64,000 nt of DNA, taken from positions 1,361,136,393 to 1,361,200,392 of the forward strand of contig OY728130.1 of NCBI GenBank assembly GCA_963277665.1, written 5' to 3'. The DNA is from Viscum album. Its lineage: Eukaryota > Streptophyta > Magnoliopsida > Santalales > Viscaceae. Each line of letters begins with the position of its first letter. Position 1 is the stretch's first letter. The position numbers were made by a program, and so were the translations under genes. Below are positions 1-12,900 of this stretch, piece by piece. Below the pieces are notes generated by a model that saw only the letters and a list, made by a program, of their open reading frames with translations, had not been told where the DNA came from and did not search any database.

Positions 1-773
1 TATAAATAAATTAGAAAAAAAGCAGTTTTGAGTTAAAATTCATTATTTTTCACTATTAATCAAAAAATTAAACTTCAAAAAAATATCATTCATCATTAAC
101 TAATTTTTATGTTTATATTTCAATGATTAAGTTTATTTTTAAATATAACATTTATAAAATCAAAAAAATTGATTTAAAATTTCTTCTCCATTAAAAGGTG
201 GTAATGACGCCTTTATAAAATTATAGGTTTTTATGTGTAATATTAGAATTGTTCTTATTTCATGTCTATCGAATCTATTAGATAAATTTCAAAAAACATT
301 GATTGAATATATAAAATATATATTTATTTAATATCAATCACTAATTTTAATTAATTTAATTTATTAGGACAAAACAACTTTGTGAGCATAAGAATAGTTT
401 TTTATAAATATTTTCTCTTTAGTTATTATATTAATTTCTAATTAATTTTAACTAATAAATTATTTTTATTTTTGTGTAAACCATATATTTTCAAAATTTA
501 TTAAATAATATTCATAACTTTTAATTTAACAGCTATTTTATATCTTATTTTATTAAATAATAATATGTTAATAACATATTATTGATCGGTAAAACTTGGT
601 CTTGCGTCTAACGCATGATAACTCAGTATTTCATGCATTGTAAGATATAAAATAAATTTAATTTTTTAAAATATTAATGTCTTGGGATATTATATTTCCT
701 TGTGTGGTTGGTGTTTCATGTCATACATGCTATCGAATAAAATGTTCATACCTTAGATTTTTGGGGCATTACA
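1..773 (-). repeat. 3' LTR of LARD-1 (5' part only)
   Basis: This holds the first 770 or so bases of a minus-strand LTR. Its 5' terminus is the plus-strand GGGGCATTACA ending at 773. The block around 46-75 (CACTATT, then TCAAAAAATTAAACTTC) recurs at 7243, 10745 and, more distantly, inside the LTR at 27358. The rest of the LTR lies outside the window. Confidence 0.7.
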
Positions 774-790
774 TTCTTCCCACCTTAATG
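774..790 (-). other. Polypurine tract of LARD-1
   Basis: Read on the minus strand this is CATTAAGGTGGGAAGAA directly before the LTR start. It matches in place and form the tract GAAGGAGGGTAGAA before the 3' LTR of the chromovirus at 27131 and the tract at 26315-26328. It would prime plus-strand DNA synthesis. The tract is old and not fully purine. Confidence 0.6.
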
Positions 791-2294
791 AAATTGCATT
801 CTTGTAATTTAAACTCGATATTGGTGATATATTGTTTTATATTTAATATGTTTTAAATACCACATCATGAAAAGGGTTAATAATAAATCCTATAGAAAAT
901 ATAGAATATGAAGAATAAAGCTCACATGGAATAAAATATAACTAGGTCTCTAAGTAGAAGATCATTAGTGGACAGTAGAGACACATACATAAAGTAAAAG
1001 AATAAATATTTATATATAGTGATTGAGGTCATCAATCACAAACAAGTGAATGATCAATGGAAATTTGAGGGCCTCAAATCCATAAATCTACTATGATTTA
1101 GAATACCATCGGTTCAAAAAAAATAAGGTATTATGAAAACATTTTTTTGATCATTTTACTAATTTTGAGTAATTATTTTTCTACCTAAGAATATAATGAA
1201 ATATACTTACTTGATATATTTATATCTCATAAGAAATTTTTTATCTTTTTTTATGATTCGATCAATTTTAAATTAATCCATTACTCTATGAAATGGGTAT
1301 CCTAGAATAAATCCCTATTTTTTTAAAGCACTGATATTTTTTTAATGGATCATAATACCCATAAAACAAGTCAATATATTTGTCTCTAACTATTTAAAAA
1401 ATTAATATGGTTAAGACATTAATCTCTAAACCTAAAAATAAAAACTACTAGTTTATTATTAATATTTATTCATTAAATTGTTCAACTAAAAACAATGACA
1501 TATTAACCAGGATATTACATAGGTCAATGGTTATTGTTAAACCCTTATTATCTTTTGGCCATGGGTTCAAGTCCCACGACCTTTCCTGATTTGATGGGTT
1601 GTCACATGATATACAAGTTATCCCTTTTTAAAACCATATTGATATAATTTTCAAAATAAATATGATGGACATCATTGAAATAAGTTTAATAACTAAATAT
1701 CCTTTTAACTAAGGTTTTCAAAACAACCCCAATACATAAATAATTTATCAATTTATTTCCCTATAGGTCCTTCCTTGGTCTAGAGTTTATCCTATAAAGG
1801 AGTTAATTTCATAAAACTTTAAACCATAGTGTGAGCTTAATTTATCTCATTATAAAAAACAAATAATCATTTTTAGGATGTCCAAATCTAGAAACATTAT
1901 TTTCAATATAAGATACCTTAGGTTAAACCTAGGTCATTAATTCTAATTATCTACTCAAATCCTTTATAATGGATTATAAAGAAAATGTGAATTATCCTAA
2001 GAATATCCCTTAGGAGTGTCAAACTAGGTGAATAGTAAAACTCATTATCATGTACCGGGTTATGCTAAGTCAGGCATGATGCACCTTGTCAGGGTTTTTA
2101 CTCCAAGGAACATCTTTTCCAGAACCACATCCACTTATAGTATCTAGAAAAGGATTTATTTCTTGGAAGACCCATATAATCTCTACTTTACCAAAATTCT
2201 AGGGTGTTATTCTATACTAATCCTAAAATTACACCTTAGGGTTATGTTATCTAATTTATGCTTTTATAAATATAGTTCCCAAGGTTGCTACTAA
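791..2294 (-). other. Non-coding interior of LARD-1
   Basis: About 1.5 kb of AT-rich sequence with no protein-like reading frame; the short frames found here resemble nothing known. The PBS-proximal part (roughly 2050-2294) aligns by eye with the leader of the chromovirus at 30351-30580 read on the opposite strand. It also aligns with the interior of LARD-2 around 39080-39340. That shared leader is the main evidence for common ancestry. Confidence 0.6.
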
Positions 2295-2312
2295 ACTTAT
2301 TTTGATACCAAC
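2295..2312 (-). other. Primer binding site of LARD-1
   Basis: The minus strand reads GTTGGTATCAAAATAAG directly after the 5' LTR. Its first ten bases match the PBS of the 27131 element (GTTGGTATCAGAGGCAG), and TGGTATCA is the plant initiator-methionine tRNA primer motif. The following bases, AGTTTAGTA, also match the chromovirus leader. Decay is visible in the second half. Confidence 0.75.
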
Positions 2313-4959
2313 TATAGTGATGCGACCTTAGAGAGCCCAAATCCAGTTCCTACTACCATTAAATTGGAATGATTACAAGAAATAAAATCCCAAAGTACTG
2401 AAGAGATTAGTTCTCTGGGTAAACCAGATAAATACACGAGTCTTGTATTATAAATAAATACACTAATTGAAACTTTTTTTATTTTGAGGATAACTTTATT
2501 AAATCTAGTATATCCATACATATCATTCATAATACACTTCTTGGATTCATAGGGAAAGGAAAAAAAATAATGGTGAGATCCAATTTTTACTACGAGTAAT
2601 GTATAGTGGAAGAAATAATTAAAAAATCCAAATAATAATTATTGCATAGTAAATAACTGAACACAAATATCGTGTAATTAACAAACTCAGAAGGAAGTGC
2701 ATATAAAATATAACAAGTTAATAATTGGAAAAACATTCCATTAAAATAACCAGATAAGTAAAAATCAATATATCAAGGTAAGAAACTAAAACAAATGCCA
2801 TTTAATAAATTAAATGACAATAAAATGAATCTATAGATATGTTGACGCAAAAATCTAATGGATAAATAATAACTAAATCAAAATGAAGGAAATCATTAAT
2901 TATTGGATGTCATGTCTTAGGAAAATGAAAACCTCTACTATCAAGATCTATCCTACATACAGTTTAAAGCTATAGGTATAAACCTACTTAATTTTCAAAA
3001 CTATTTTATATCATGAAAACTTGTTAATACATCAAGGGGAAATATAAAGTCTGCCCCCCACCCATCACGTTATGTCTAAATAATTCTTCATATTGAGTAA
3101 TAAATATAAACAATATGCCTTATAAAATATCCACATTGAATAGATGGTATAGTTTTTTCAATATTTACAAAATAATAAAATTACTCTCAAAGTAGGAACC
3201 TTATGTTAAATGGTATATGGTTTAGGAAAATGAATATATACATGATAAATGATATGGATAATTATGGGAAATTCATTGTATAATGATTATAGGAAATTGA
3301 ATACTTCACGGGGACAAACAAAGGAATCAAGTAAGTGAATGTGAATACCATACTTGTCCAAATCAATCATAAACCATCCAGAGGAAGAATAAAGATAGTA
3401 TAAATACAACTTATCCTAAGTGGAGTAAAAATAGATGGTTGTTCTCATTAATGAATAGATATACTGTAAAAGAAATAAAAATACCCTTTTTATTTTGAAA
3501 AAAAATTGAAAATATTTTTCCTTAAAAATAAAATTTCTAAAACATTTCATTTAAAAATAAACATTTTAAATATGCAAAGGAATCTTATAAGAAATTATGG
3601 TGGGTAAATTCATACATGTCGTATGAGGTAATAAAAACATTTATTTTGCATGATAAAAAGGTTTGAAAAATTCCTTGTTCAGAAAGGGACAAGAATATTA
3701 CTTTGAAAACCTTGGTAAAAGAAAAAAGGGTAAAAATATCATTAAAAAATAATTTTTAAATGGTTAAAAACATTTTTAAAACATTTTAATAAAACATGGT
3801 TTTTATAAGAAAGTACATTCTCTAAATAAATAGAGAAATTAATTTGGTATTTCTTAAATAAATTTTCTAAAACATTTTAATTACCAAAGAGTAAAAAATG
3901 ACACTATTACTTGATAAAGGCCATGAATAATAATAGGAGAAGAAAATAAAAGGGTTTATTAGATAATGATAAAATTATTTCCACTAATGTAAATTTAGGT
4001 GTAAATAATCCTATATAAAATGATGTTGTGAAGTAAATCCTTGAAAAGATTATAACGTTGAAGTGAGAATTAATCAATGATTAGATTATGTGTATCAAAT
4101 ATAAATCCACCAAAAGAAGTGGAAATACATAAATAGATAGTAAAATTCATTATACACATAATCATATAATATTAATGACAATGAGGTAGTATTATAATTC
4201 AATTAAAATAAATTAGGTTATGAAATTCTTTTCCACTTGTAACTTTTAACTCAAATCCCCTTAGATGAAATAATTCACATTGAAACTAAAAATATCATGA
4301 ATAATGAATAAATAATGATAATATATTACAAATTGGTAGTATTTAAACCATATAAAAGAAATTAGGTTCACAATAATAAAGTTATTGTTTCAAGAGAAAG
4401 CTAACAATTAGAAAAGGAAGTGATATTATAAAGATAATCAATAAAAACATTCTTGAGGAGAATAATATTCAAACATTACAAAGTGTCCCATACCATTTTA
4501 AAATATATTAATCATAATATCCATAAAGTAATAAAATTAAATAAAACTTATAATATCATTATTATAATTATATATAACATTTCAAAGGGTAGTATATACA
4601 CTATATTAAAGAAACTAGGTTCATAACAACAAATAAGTCTCAATGGAATGTAAATTGAGACGAGATCCCTTACCTTGCATTTACTTTTATGTGAACAGAA
4701 TTTAACCTCATATAAAATGGTTTTAAGAGTGTTATTAAATTATTATATAACCATATTAATTTTTATAATATCTTATTACCCATTTGATAATAATATTTTA
4801 TTATTTACACTATTTCAGGTGTTAATTTCATTGCCTTTTGAGTATGTTTTGAGTTGTTAATTATTGTTATTATTACATAAATCATGATTTAATAATATAA
4901 AATATGTAATTAATGATGTAATTATATGTATTCAGTATATATTTATTTATAATAATCTT

Positions 4960-5420
4960 TAATATTTGGAGATAATAAATGAAATGCACTGTTAATGGAG
5001 ACAGTAGGCCGTACTTACGTATGAATGCTAATTTCATTTCTTTGTCATATTAAAATAATAAAAAGAAAATTATATATATGTATATTATAATTCTAATATC
5101 ATATCTATTTCAGATATGTTACATAGTTTTATTAAAAACATCCTTTAAAAATTAAATGTATAGTGTGAATAAATCACATCGCTTTGAGGGGGCGGTAGTC
5201 CACACCTCCAAAAATGATGTTATCATATTCCCAAAAAATAGAGTGAATAAAGTTATGTGTTATAAAATAATTATATAAGTATAAAGAAATTATAAATATA
5301 ATATAATAAATAAATAAATAGAGTTTCCATTATAATTCCCAACCATGATATGTGGTAATGGAAAAATGAAAAATCACCATCTCGTGAGGTGGTAGTTCAG
5401 CACATACATAAACAGTAGGT
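4960..5420 (-). repeat. LTR-internal tandem repeat, period about 190 bp, three copies (LARD-1)
   Basis: Cores of the form GTGGAGR-GGTAGTCC recur at about 5003-5010, 5193-5200 and 5391-5398, spaced 190 and 198 bp. These are diverged counterparts of the CpG-rich motif found twice, 189 bp apart, in each LTR of the 27131 element. The CpG sites of the young copies are largely lost here. Confidence 0.6.
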
Positions 5421-5750
5421 CAATTACCCATTAGATGTAAGTGTGTGTAAGTGTAGGTAGAAACATTAACATAAAAACATATCAGTATATTGAGGATATT
5501 TTTTTTATAAAATCATAGAATATGAATAATAGAAATAATGTATAAATAAATAAAACTAAAGAGCTTGAGGAAGGATGTTACCTCTTAATTGGGTAACTCC
5601 TTTTGGTTTGAACCAAAGAGCTTGCTTAGATGGATTTATGAACAAGGTCAGTATTATATGTTTAGGGGAGGTATTTTTAGGATCTGTTTGGGTAGATATT
5701 GGTTGATAAAAAGTGTCTATAGAGCTGTGAGTAATTGGGAGGCTTGTGTT

Positions 5751-5760
5751 CCATTTTATA
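5751..5760 (-). promoter_or_regulatory. TATA-like box of LARD-1 LTR
   Basis: The minus strand reads TATAAAATGG, about 170 bases upstream (in element sense) of the donor-like site at 5579-5585. The spacing is the same as in the 27131 LTR. It is probably a relict promoter. Confidence 0.45.
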
Positions 5761-6342
5761 GTGGAGGAGTGACACTCTTGTAAATTTTTGGAAAGGGAAT
5801 TCCACCCATGTTTTTCTCCTGTAAAGTGGATCTCATAATGGTCAAAATTAAATAAAATGTATCAAATGGTGTAAATATCTCCATTAAATTTATTTTGGAC
5901 AAGTTTCTAGGTCATTTGGGCCTTTAAGTTTAAGGTTTAGTCCTTTGTTAATCTAATTTTCCTCTTAATGATTGTACTTAATTTTAATTACTTCCAGTAA
6001 TATTTTTTGGTCAAAAAATATTAATTTATTATAGAATATAAATTATTATTATTAAAAATATTAAATAAATTTATTCAAATTCCAATCACATAAGTGGTAG
6101 AAATTAATTTAAATAAAATCCTACAGATGAGACGAAATTGTGGGTTTTTCATGTAAAAACGTTCAAATTTTTTTCGAAGTTTTTATATCCAATTTCAAAG
6201 TGAAATTGATTCCAATGACATAAAGTATTTTAAATTATATAAAATTTATATAATTAAGCTTTAAAATTAATAAAAAATATAATTTAACCTTATAAATAAA
6301 TTGGATGAAAAAGTAGTTTTGAGTTAAAATACAGTATTTTTC

Positions 6343-7234
6343 GGCCAGTTTTTCGGCGTCTATAAGCAGAATTTTTCCACAGAGGCTGTTCTTCAGAAAA
6401 TGTTTTGAGGGGAATTATAACCCTCCCCAAAGATGAAATCTTGATATTTAATTATTATTACCAGTTTCTGGGTGATTTGGACAAGAAGGAATGACATGCG
6501 CCATATGCCCTATTCGAGGACCACCACAGGTATTTTGTTTCATACAAGGAACCTCATCCCGGCTTCAGCAAGATATGCTAGGGATCAAAAGAGGGCCTAT
6601 ATCTCATGTAAATTTGTTTCTATCCTCTCAAGTATAATTATTTATCCACTTTTTAAGGTTATTGGGTAAAATAGAAGGCTCCCTATCTCAGGTTTACAAG
6701 TTAAATGCTAACAGTTCTTGTAGTATGGGATCCTTGAGGGGTGGCAGAGTGATCATAGATTCCAAAGGGTCTATCGTGGTGGTATTCTCATATTTATTTA
6801 TAATTGTTGAATCTCTTCAAGTGGAGGCTTAGGCCATTCTTATGGGTCTTCTTATTGGAAAACAACTAAGTATTTCTATTAGGGAGGTTGAGACTGACTC
6901 ACTTATAATCTATAATGCACTCTTAGGCAAGGGACCAATTCCTTATTCCATTGAATATTCCATTTGAAGGTGAAATCAGATTATAATAAAAAACATGTTC
7001 ATCCTTTTATATCTAGTGTGAGGGTAATGGTGTGGCTGAATTCCTTTCCTCTAGAGTGTCTTCGAAAGAGTGGTTGCTTCTCTTTTCCATTCTTGGATCT
7101 TCCCCCCCAGAGGGAATTATCTTTGTTCCGGATGATTCCCTAGGGATTCATTTTTTCAGACCTCGCTAAATATTCTTTATAAGTGATTCATCCTTTCCTT
7201 TTATAAAAATAAAAAATTCTTTTTTCTTGGTCAA
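6343..7234 (+). pseudogene. LINE (L1-type) 3' fragment with RNase H domain, inserted in the LTR
   Basis: This 892-bp block interrupts a sequence that is continuous at 10690-10760 and at 1-75, so it is an insertion. It is flanked by TATTTTTC at 6335-6342 and 7235-7242, a likely target duplication. Broken plus-strand reading gives a reverse-transcriptase-tail-like stretch (IWTRRNDMRH at 6472-6500) and then an RNase H-like domain at about 6715-7165. The recognisable pieces are VEA-AILMGLLIGKQLSI, REVETDSLIIYNALL and EGNGVAEFLSS. Plant L1 LINEs often carry such a C-terminal RNase H (RVT_3 type). Several stop codons interrupt it, and the 5' part of the LINE is missing. The tail is A/T-rich rather than a clean poly-A. 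Confidence 0.6.
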
Positions 7235-9369
7235 TATTTTTCACTATTCATCAAAAAATAAAACTTTATAGAAAAATAAAAAAAATTCACCTTGACCTAT
7301 TTTTTATGTTCTTATTTAAAACATTATGTTTATTTTGACATATAATATTTATAAAATTTCTAAAAATTGGATTTAAAATTGGTTCTTCATTAAATGGTGG
7401 TATAAGTGCCATTATAAAAATATAGGTTATTATGTGTAACATTGAGATTGTTCTTACATTATGTCTATCAAATCTATTGGATTAATGTAAATTATATTTT
7501 ATTGAATATATAACATATATATTTCATTAGTATCATTCAATAATTATTATCAATTTAATTCATTAGGTTAAAATAGCTTTGTGAGCATAAGAATAGTTTT
7601 CAATAAAAATATTTCATTTATATTCAATTGGTTCTTATATTCATATATAATTAATTTGTAACCAATTAATTAGTTTATATTTGTTTAACCCATAGATTTT
7701 CATAAGTTAGTTAATACTATTCATAACCACTAATTTTATGTTTAGTTTATATATTATTATATTAAATAATAATATCTTAATAATATATTGTTTCTAGGTT
7801 AAAATTGGTCTTTCATTTTATACAAGCTAACTCAATATTGTGTGAATATCATATATTTAATTTATTTAAAATAGTAAAGTCTTAGGATATTATATTCTAT
7901 TACATGCTTGGTGTTGTGTGTCATACATGCTATCAAATACAACATCCCTACTTTATATTTTCATGAAGTTACACCAAATCAATCAAAAACCATATAGAGT
8001 AAGGATAAGGATTTTATCAATACAAAATATCCCAAGGGGAGAAAAATAATGTTTTTTATCATTGATTAATGTAAATATTATTAAAAGATATTTTAAAAAC
8101 ATTCTTGATGAAAATATAATTTTTATTTTGAAAACCATTTTGAAAATCCTTTTCTATAAAAATACTTATAAAAAAAATTCATCAAAAGGAAAAAATTTAA
8201 AATTTCAAAGTAATATTCAAATAAATTATGGTAGGTAAATACATACATGCCACATGAGGTAAAAGCAATATTCCTTTTCCCGATAAAAAGGTTATAATAG
8301 TTCATTTTTCAGAAAATGACAAGAATATTCCTTTGAAAAACATTTTTAAAATTAATAAAGGGTAAAAGTTTATTTAATAAATCATTTTGGGAAGGGTAAA
8401 ATCTTATTTGAATTTTTTTAAAAAAAATTGGGTTTTTATAATACAATAAGTTCAATGACTAAAGAGAGAAATGAAGTCAGGTTTTCTTAAAAATATTTTA
8501 TAATTTTTTTGACCACCAATGAGTGAAAAAATGGTACTATTACTTGATAAAGGCCAGGAATAACCAGAGTATAATAAAGTGGAAGGGTTTATTGAAAACT
8601 TATCAAATAATTTACTCTAATATAAATTCAAGTACAAATAATCTCGGATAAAATGACACTATGAAGTTAACCCTTGAAAAGATTATAATGTTGAAGTGAA
8701 TAATAAATTAATGAATAGATTATATGTATCTACTATAAATACACATAAATAAGTGTAAATAAAAAAACTGATAGTCAAAGTAATTATACACACAATCATA
8801 TAATATTAACGACAATGAGGAAGTAATATTACCTGATGAAAAGGAGTCGGGTTATGAAATTCTTTACAACTTGGTAACATTTAATTATTATCCCCTTAGA
8901 AGTAGTAATTCAAATTTAAAATCAAAATACCATGAATATAAAAATATTAATGATATAATATATCAAAATGGCTAGTATATACACCATACAAAAGAATTAG
9001 GTGGTGAATATGACACTTATGTCACAGATGTAAAAAGTGAGATAAAAATCCCTTACCTCGTATTTCCTTTCAGGTGAAATTACTTTAACCTCATATATAT
9101 GGGGTTTAAACATGTTAATAAATTATAAAATAATCATAATAATATATATAATATCATATATAATCTTATTTTAAAATCTTATTACCTGTTTGTTAATAAC
9201 CTTTCATTATTTTAACTATTTCGGGTATTAATTTCCAAGTTTCTCGAGTAAGTTTTGATGTGTTATTTGGTGTTCCTATTAATTAGATAATAGTTTAATC
9301 ATATTCAGAATGTATACCATGATTTAAATATCATATATATCTGGTATATATTTGTTTATAATAATCCAT

Positions 9370-9830
9370 ATTATTTTTAGATAATAAATGGAATGCATCA
9401 TTCATGGAGATAGTTGGTCATACGCACAGACGAATCCTACTTCCATTTCTTTTTCATTTTAAAATAATGAAAAGTAATTGATAAATATGTATATTATAAT
9501 TCTTTTATAATATTAATTTCATACATGTCACATATTTTTATTAAAATCATCCTTAATACATTCCATTTATATTGTGAACAAATCACATCTCTTTGAGGAG
9601 GTGGTAGTCCACAGTTCCACAAACAATGTTTTCGTATTTACACAAAATAGAAAGAATAAAGGTATGTTCAATATAAAAATTACATAATAATACAAAAAAA
9701 TATCATATATATAACATATAAAAATAGTTTTCATCATAATTACCACCATGAGAGGTGGTAAAGGAAGCACAAATAATCATCATTTCATGGGGCTGTTGTC
9801 CTCCGTAAACAAAAACGACAATTTTGTTAC
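9370..9830 (-). repeat. LTR-internal tandem repeat, period 191 bp, three copies (copy C)
   Basis: Diverged cores lie at about 9412, 9603 and 9794, spaced 191 and 191 bp. The central one keeps GGTGGTAGTCC. They are homologous to the repeats in the other LTRs of this group. Confidence 0.6.
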
Positions 9831-11013
9831 CCATTAGATGGAAGTGTGTGAAATTTTAGGTCGAACCATTAACATAAAAAATCTCAGTATATTTAGGATA
9901 CTATTTTTTATATAATCATTTAATAATGATATTTTAGGGGGGATGTATAATGGAAATAAAACTAAATAGCTTGAGGAAAGATATTACCTCTTCTTTGGGT
10001 AACTCCTTTTGGTTTTCACCAAAGGGATTCCTTGGTTTGATTTATTACAAAATAGTGGCTTCAAATATTAGGGGAGGGATATTTAAAATATATATTAGAA
10101 GATATTTTTCGATTCAAAGTGTATTTATATGTGTGAGTAAGTGGGAGGGGTGATTGCCTTTTTATTGTGGAGAGGAGTGACCCTCTTGTAAATTTTTGGA
10201 AAGGGAATTCCTACCACATTTATCCCATATCAAGTGGCTCCAATAATGGAAAAAATTATAGTAAATGGAGTATGTGGTGTAAATATTTCCATAAAATTTA
10301 TTTTTGGATAATTTTATAGGTCAATTTGACCCTTAAGTTTACGGTTTAGTCCTTTGTTGAGATGTTTTTCTCTTAATTTTTATAATTAATTTTAACCACT
10401 TTCACTATTATTTTTGGTAAAAAATTGATTAGAACTTATTATAAATTATATATTATGGTGATTAAAAATATGGAATTAATTTTTCAAAATTAAAATAAAA
10501 TTAATTGTAATAAAATAATTTAATTTTAATCCCACAAACGGGACAACAATGTGGGTTTTAAAGTAAAAACGTTTAAAAGTTTGCTAGGTTTTTATATCCA
10601 ATTTTAAAGTGAAATTGATTATAATGAAATAAATTGTATTAAATTGTATAAAATTTATATAATAATTCTTTAAAACCAAGGAAAAATATAATTTAACATT
10701 ATAAATAAATTATATAAAAAAATAGTTTTGAGTTAAAATTCAGTATTTTCACTATTCATCAAAAAATTAAACTTCATAGGAAAATACCAAAAATTCACCC
10801 TAACCTAATTTTTATGTTATTGTTTAAAATATTAAGTTTATTTTGACATATAAGATTTATAAAATATCCAAAAATTGGATTTAATATAGGTTTTCCATTA
10901 AATGGCTGGAAAAGTACATTTATAAGAAATATTGATTTTTATGCGAAATATTGGGTTTGTACTTATATTATTCCTATAAAATCTTTTAGATGATTGGAAA
11001 AAATATTTTATTG

Positions 11014-11045
11014 AATAATATATATATATATATATATATATATTT
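11014..11045. repeat. (TA)n microsatellite
   Basis: A pure run of alternating T and A of about 28 bases lies within the LTR sequence of copy C. It is a simple repeat with no other signal. Confidence 0.9.
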
Positions 11046-11545
11046 ATTAGATTAATATCACTCACTAATTGTAATTAATTCAATTTATTAGGATAAAATA
11101 ACTTTGTGAGCTTAAAAATAGTTTTCTATAAAAATATTCCCTTTATATTAAATTGGTTCTTATATTTATTTATAATTAATTTGTAACCAATGAATTCATT
11201 TCATATTTGTGTAAATAATATATTTTCATAATTTATTTAATCCTTTTCATAACTACTATTTTAACGGCTAGGTTATATCTTATTATATTAAATAATAATA
11301 TTTTATTGTTCGATAAAACTCAGTCTTATGTGTAATGAAAACTACCGAAAAAATTCAATTTTGTGTGTAACATAATATAAATCAATGTTGTGTGAATTTT
11401 AATCCATATAATATATTTATTTTATTTAAAATAGTAAATATATAGTAAATTCTTAGTATGTTATATTCCCTTACGCGCTTGGTGTTGCGTGTTATACACG
11501 CTATCAAATATAATGTTCTTACTTTGGAATTTAGGGGATTTACAT

Positions 11546-12300
11546 TCAAGATGTGATAATATTTATATATTTAAATTTTAGGCCTGTATGGATGTCATTG
11601 ATCATTCCTATCTTATACCAAAAAAGGGAATCTACTCTTTCATCAGGATAAAAGGACATCCCCACATTTATCTGAGAACATTGATAAATGTATCTCAACA
11701 TAAATGTATTGAAATTAAATTTGATGTTTCTAAAAATCCAAAACATCACATACATATCTATAAAAAGTGATTTCTCTTGATCAATTATTTATGGAACTAT
11801 TTCAGTTTGAACAAACATTATCAAAACATTTTGGTCTACTTCCAAATCCTTTACAAACATCTTTCTGATTTGGGAGGTCCTTAAAAGAAAAGATATCATA
11901 TCCTATGACTGATGGAAATTGTCCCTAATTGAACTTAAATTGAAATATAACTCACCTCTATTGGGGTAATTGAAAATCTGATCAAGATCAAACATAGATA
12001 TCAAAAATTATTTTTCATTTACATTTTAATAACCAACATTCGAAGAATCTATGAAACTAAAATATGCATGATTATAAAATAATTTCACTTACTTCTTGAA
12101 AAGTTACTTTTTATTTTCTATGATGAAAAAATATTCCAGACCTTGAATTCTTAGGTATTTCATTAACAAAAAGTTCATCTATAACACTAACTATAAATCT
12201 ACTACTTTTACTTGAATACTTTTTCTTTCCAAATAGGATGGTCTCTTCCACTTTGAGTTGATCAGATCAGCCACATTAGTTGTATTTATTTTGGACATCA
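11546..12300 (-). pseudogene. Unrecognised protein-like remnant downstream of copia RNase H
   Basis: On the minus strand a 69-codon open stretch (11546-11755) and broken frames up to about 12300 look more protein-like than the surrounding AT-rich DNA, for example FRNIKFNFNTFML and NVGMSFYPDERVDSL. I do not recognise the family. The position, between the copia RNase H remnant and where a 3' LTR would lie, is where SIRE/Maximus elements often carry an extra frame. That is inference from position only. LTR copy C ends at 11544 and may have jumped into it. Confidence 0.25.
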
Positions 12301-12639
12301 TAATAATTAGAAGGTTTTTGGTTCAAGAGAGATTGAGAGCTTATAAGATAAAAAAATTGAAAGTTAGAATGAAAGATAGAGAGATAATGGTTTTAATTTG
12401 ATGATTTTCAAGTGACATTTTGATTTCTCAAGGAAAAATTTATTGTTTAATAATTTGGGTTTTTTAAAATTAAAAAGAGTATTACAAAAAATAAATTAAA
12501 TAAATAAAAACTTTAAACTAAGAAATTTAAATTCATAATAATTAACATAAATAAATATGACTTTAAAATAAAATTTAAGTAATAAAAACTAATAAATTAA
12601 AAAATAATAATAGGAATTGATAGTTTTATTTATAATTAT

Positions 12640-12900
12640 ATAAACCTAACCCTCCTAATAAAATCAAATCATGCAGTGGTAAGTGGTTTAGTGAAAATAT
12701 CTGCAAGTTGCTACTCAATACTTAGAAATTCTAAAGATAAATCCACCTTCTAGACATGATATCTTATAAAAATTATGTCAAAGATCAATATGATTAGTAC
12801 TAAAGTGACTCACATGATTTTTTGAAATATTAATAGCACTAGTATTATCACATAAAATAGAAATATGATTAATTTATGTCTAAAGACTAGAATAGTGTGC
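12640..12900 (-). pseudogene. copia RNase H, C-terminal end of pol (remnant)
   Basis: Minus-strand reading gives ILCDNTSAINISKN (about 12810-12865), then a frame with HFSTNHIDL and, in shifted frames, the characteristic copia ending equivalent to LADIFTKPL (around 12650-12690). This is the last domain of copia pol and removes the RNA strand of the hybrid. Stops and at least two frameshifts break it. It sits downstream of the RT remnant in element sense. Confidence 0.65.

Larger units (their letters stand above)
1..7973 (-). mobile_element. LARD-1: non-autonomous long-LTR retrotransposon, partial
   Basis: This is an LTR element on the minus strand with its 3' LTR cut by the window edge (1-773), a short interior (774-2312) and a 5' LTR (2313-7973). 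It is defined by a PBS-like site at 2295-2312, a purine-rich tract (minus strand) at 774-790, and LTR 5' ends of the form TGTAATGCCCC. No gag or pol remnant can be read in the 1.5-kb interior. The LTR is about 4.8 kb once a LINE insertion is removed. The proportions match LARD elements (long LTRs, non-coding interior). The leader next to the PBS is visibly similar to that of the chromovirus at 27131, which makes it a likely non-autonomous relative. No target duplication can be checked because the left end is outside the window. Confidence 0.72.
2313..7973 (-). repeat. 5' LTR of LARD-1, about 4.8 kb plus a LINE insertion
   Basis: The LTR runs from the PBS boundary to the plus-strand GAAGTTACA ending at 7973. 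Landmarks in element sense are: the 5' terminus; the CACTATTCATC block (7243); a TATA-like site (5751-5760); a donor-like GAGGTAACAT (5577-5585); three copies of a repeat of about 190 bp (centres 5395, 5197, 5006); a donor-like AAGGTAAGGG (4668-4677); and a diverged acceptor-like block (2537-2560). The same order occurs in the LTRs of the 27131 element, in the LTR at 7974 and in LARD-2. A LINE fragment occupies 6343-7234. Confidence 0.7.
7974..11544 (-). repeat. Related long LTR (copy C), interrupted on its left by LARD-1
   Basis: The block at 7978 onward matches the middle of the LARD-1 LTR (from about 3357), so copy C starts abruptly where LARD-1 ends. The simplest reading is that LARD-1 jumped into this LTR and the missing part lies left of the window. 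The 5' terminus is GGGGATTTACA ending at 11544, with no purine tract beyond it. It is therefore likely the outer (5') end of its element. It carries a donor-like site at 9050-9057, another at 9984-9990 and three repeats of about 190 bp. Confidence 0.65.
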
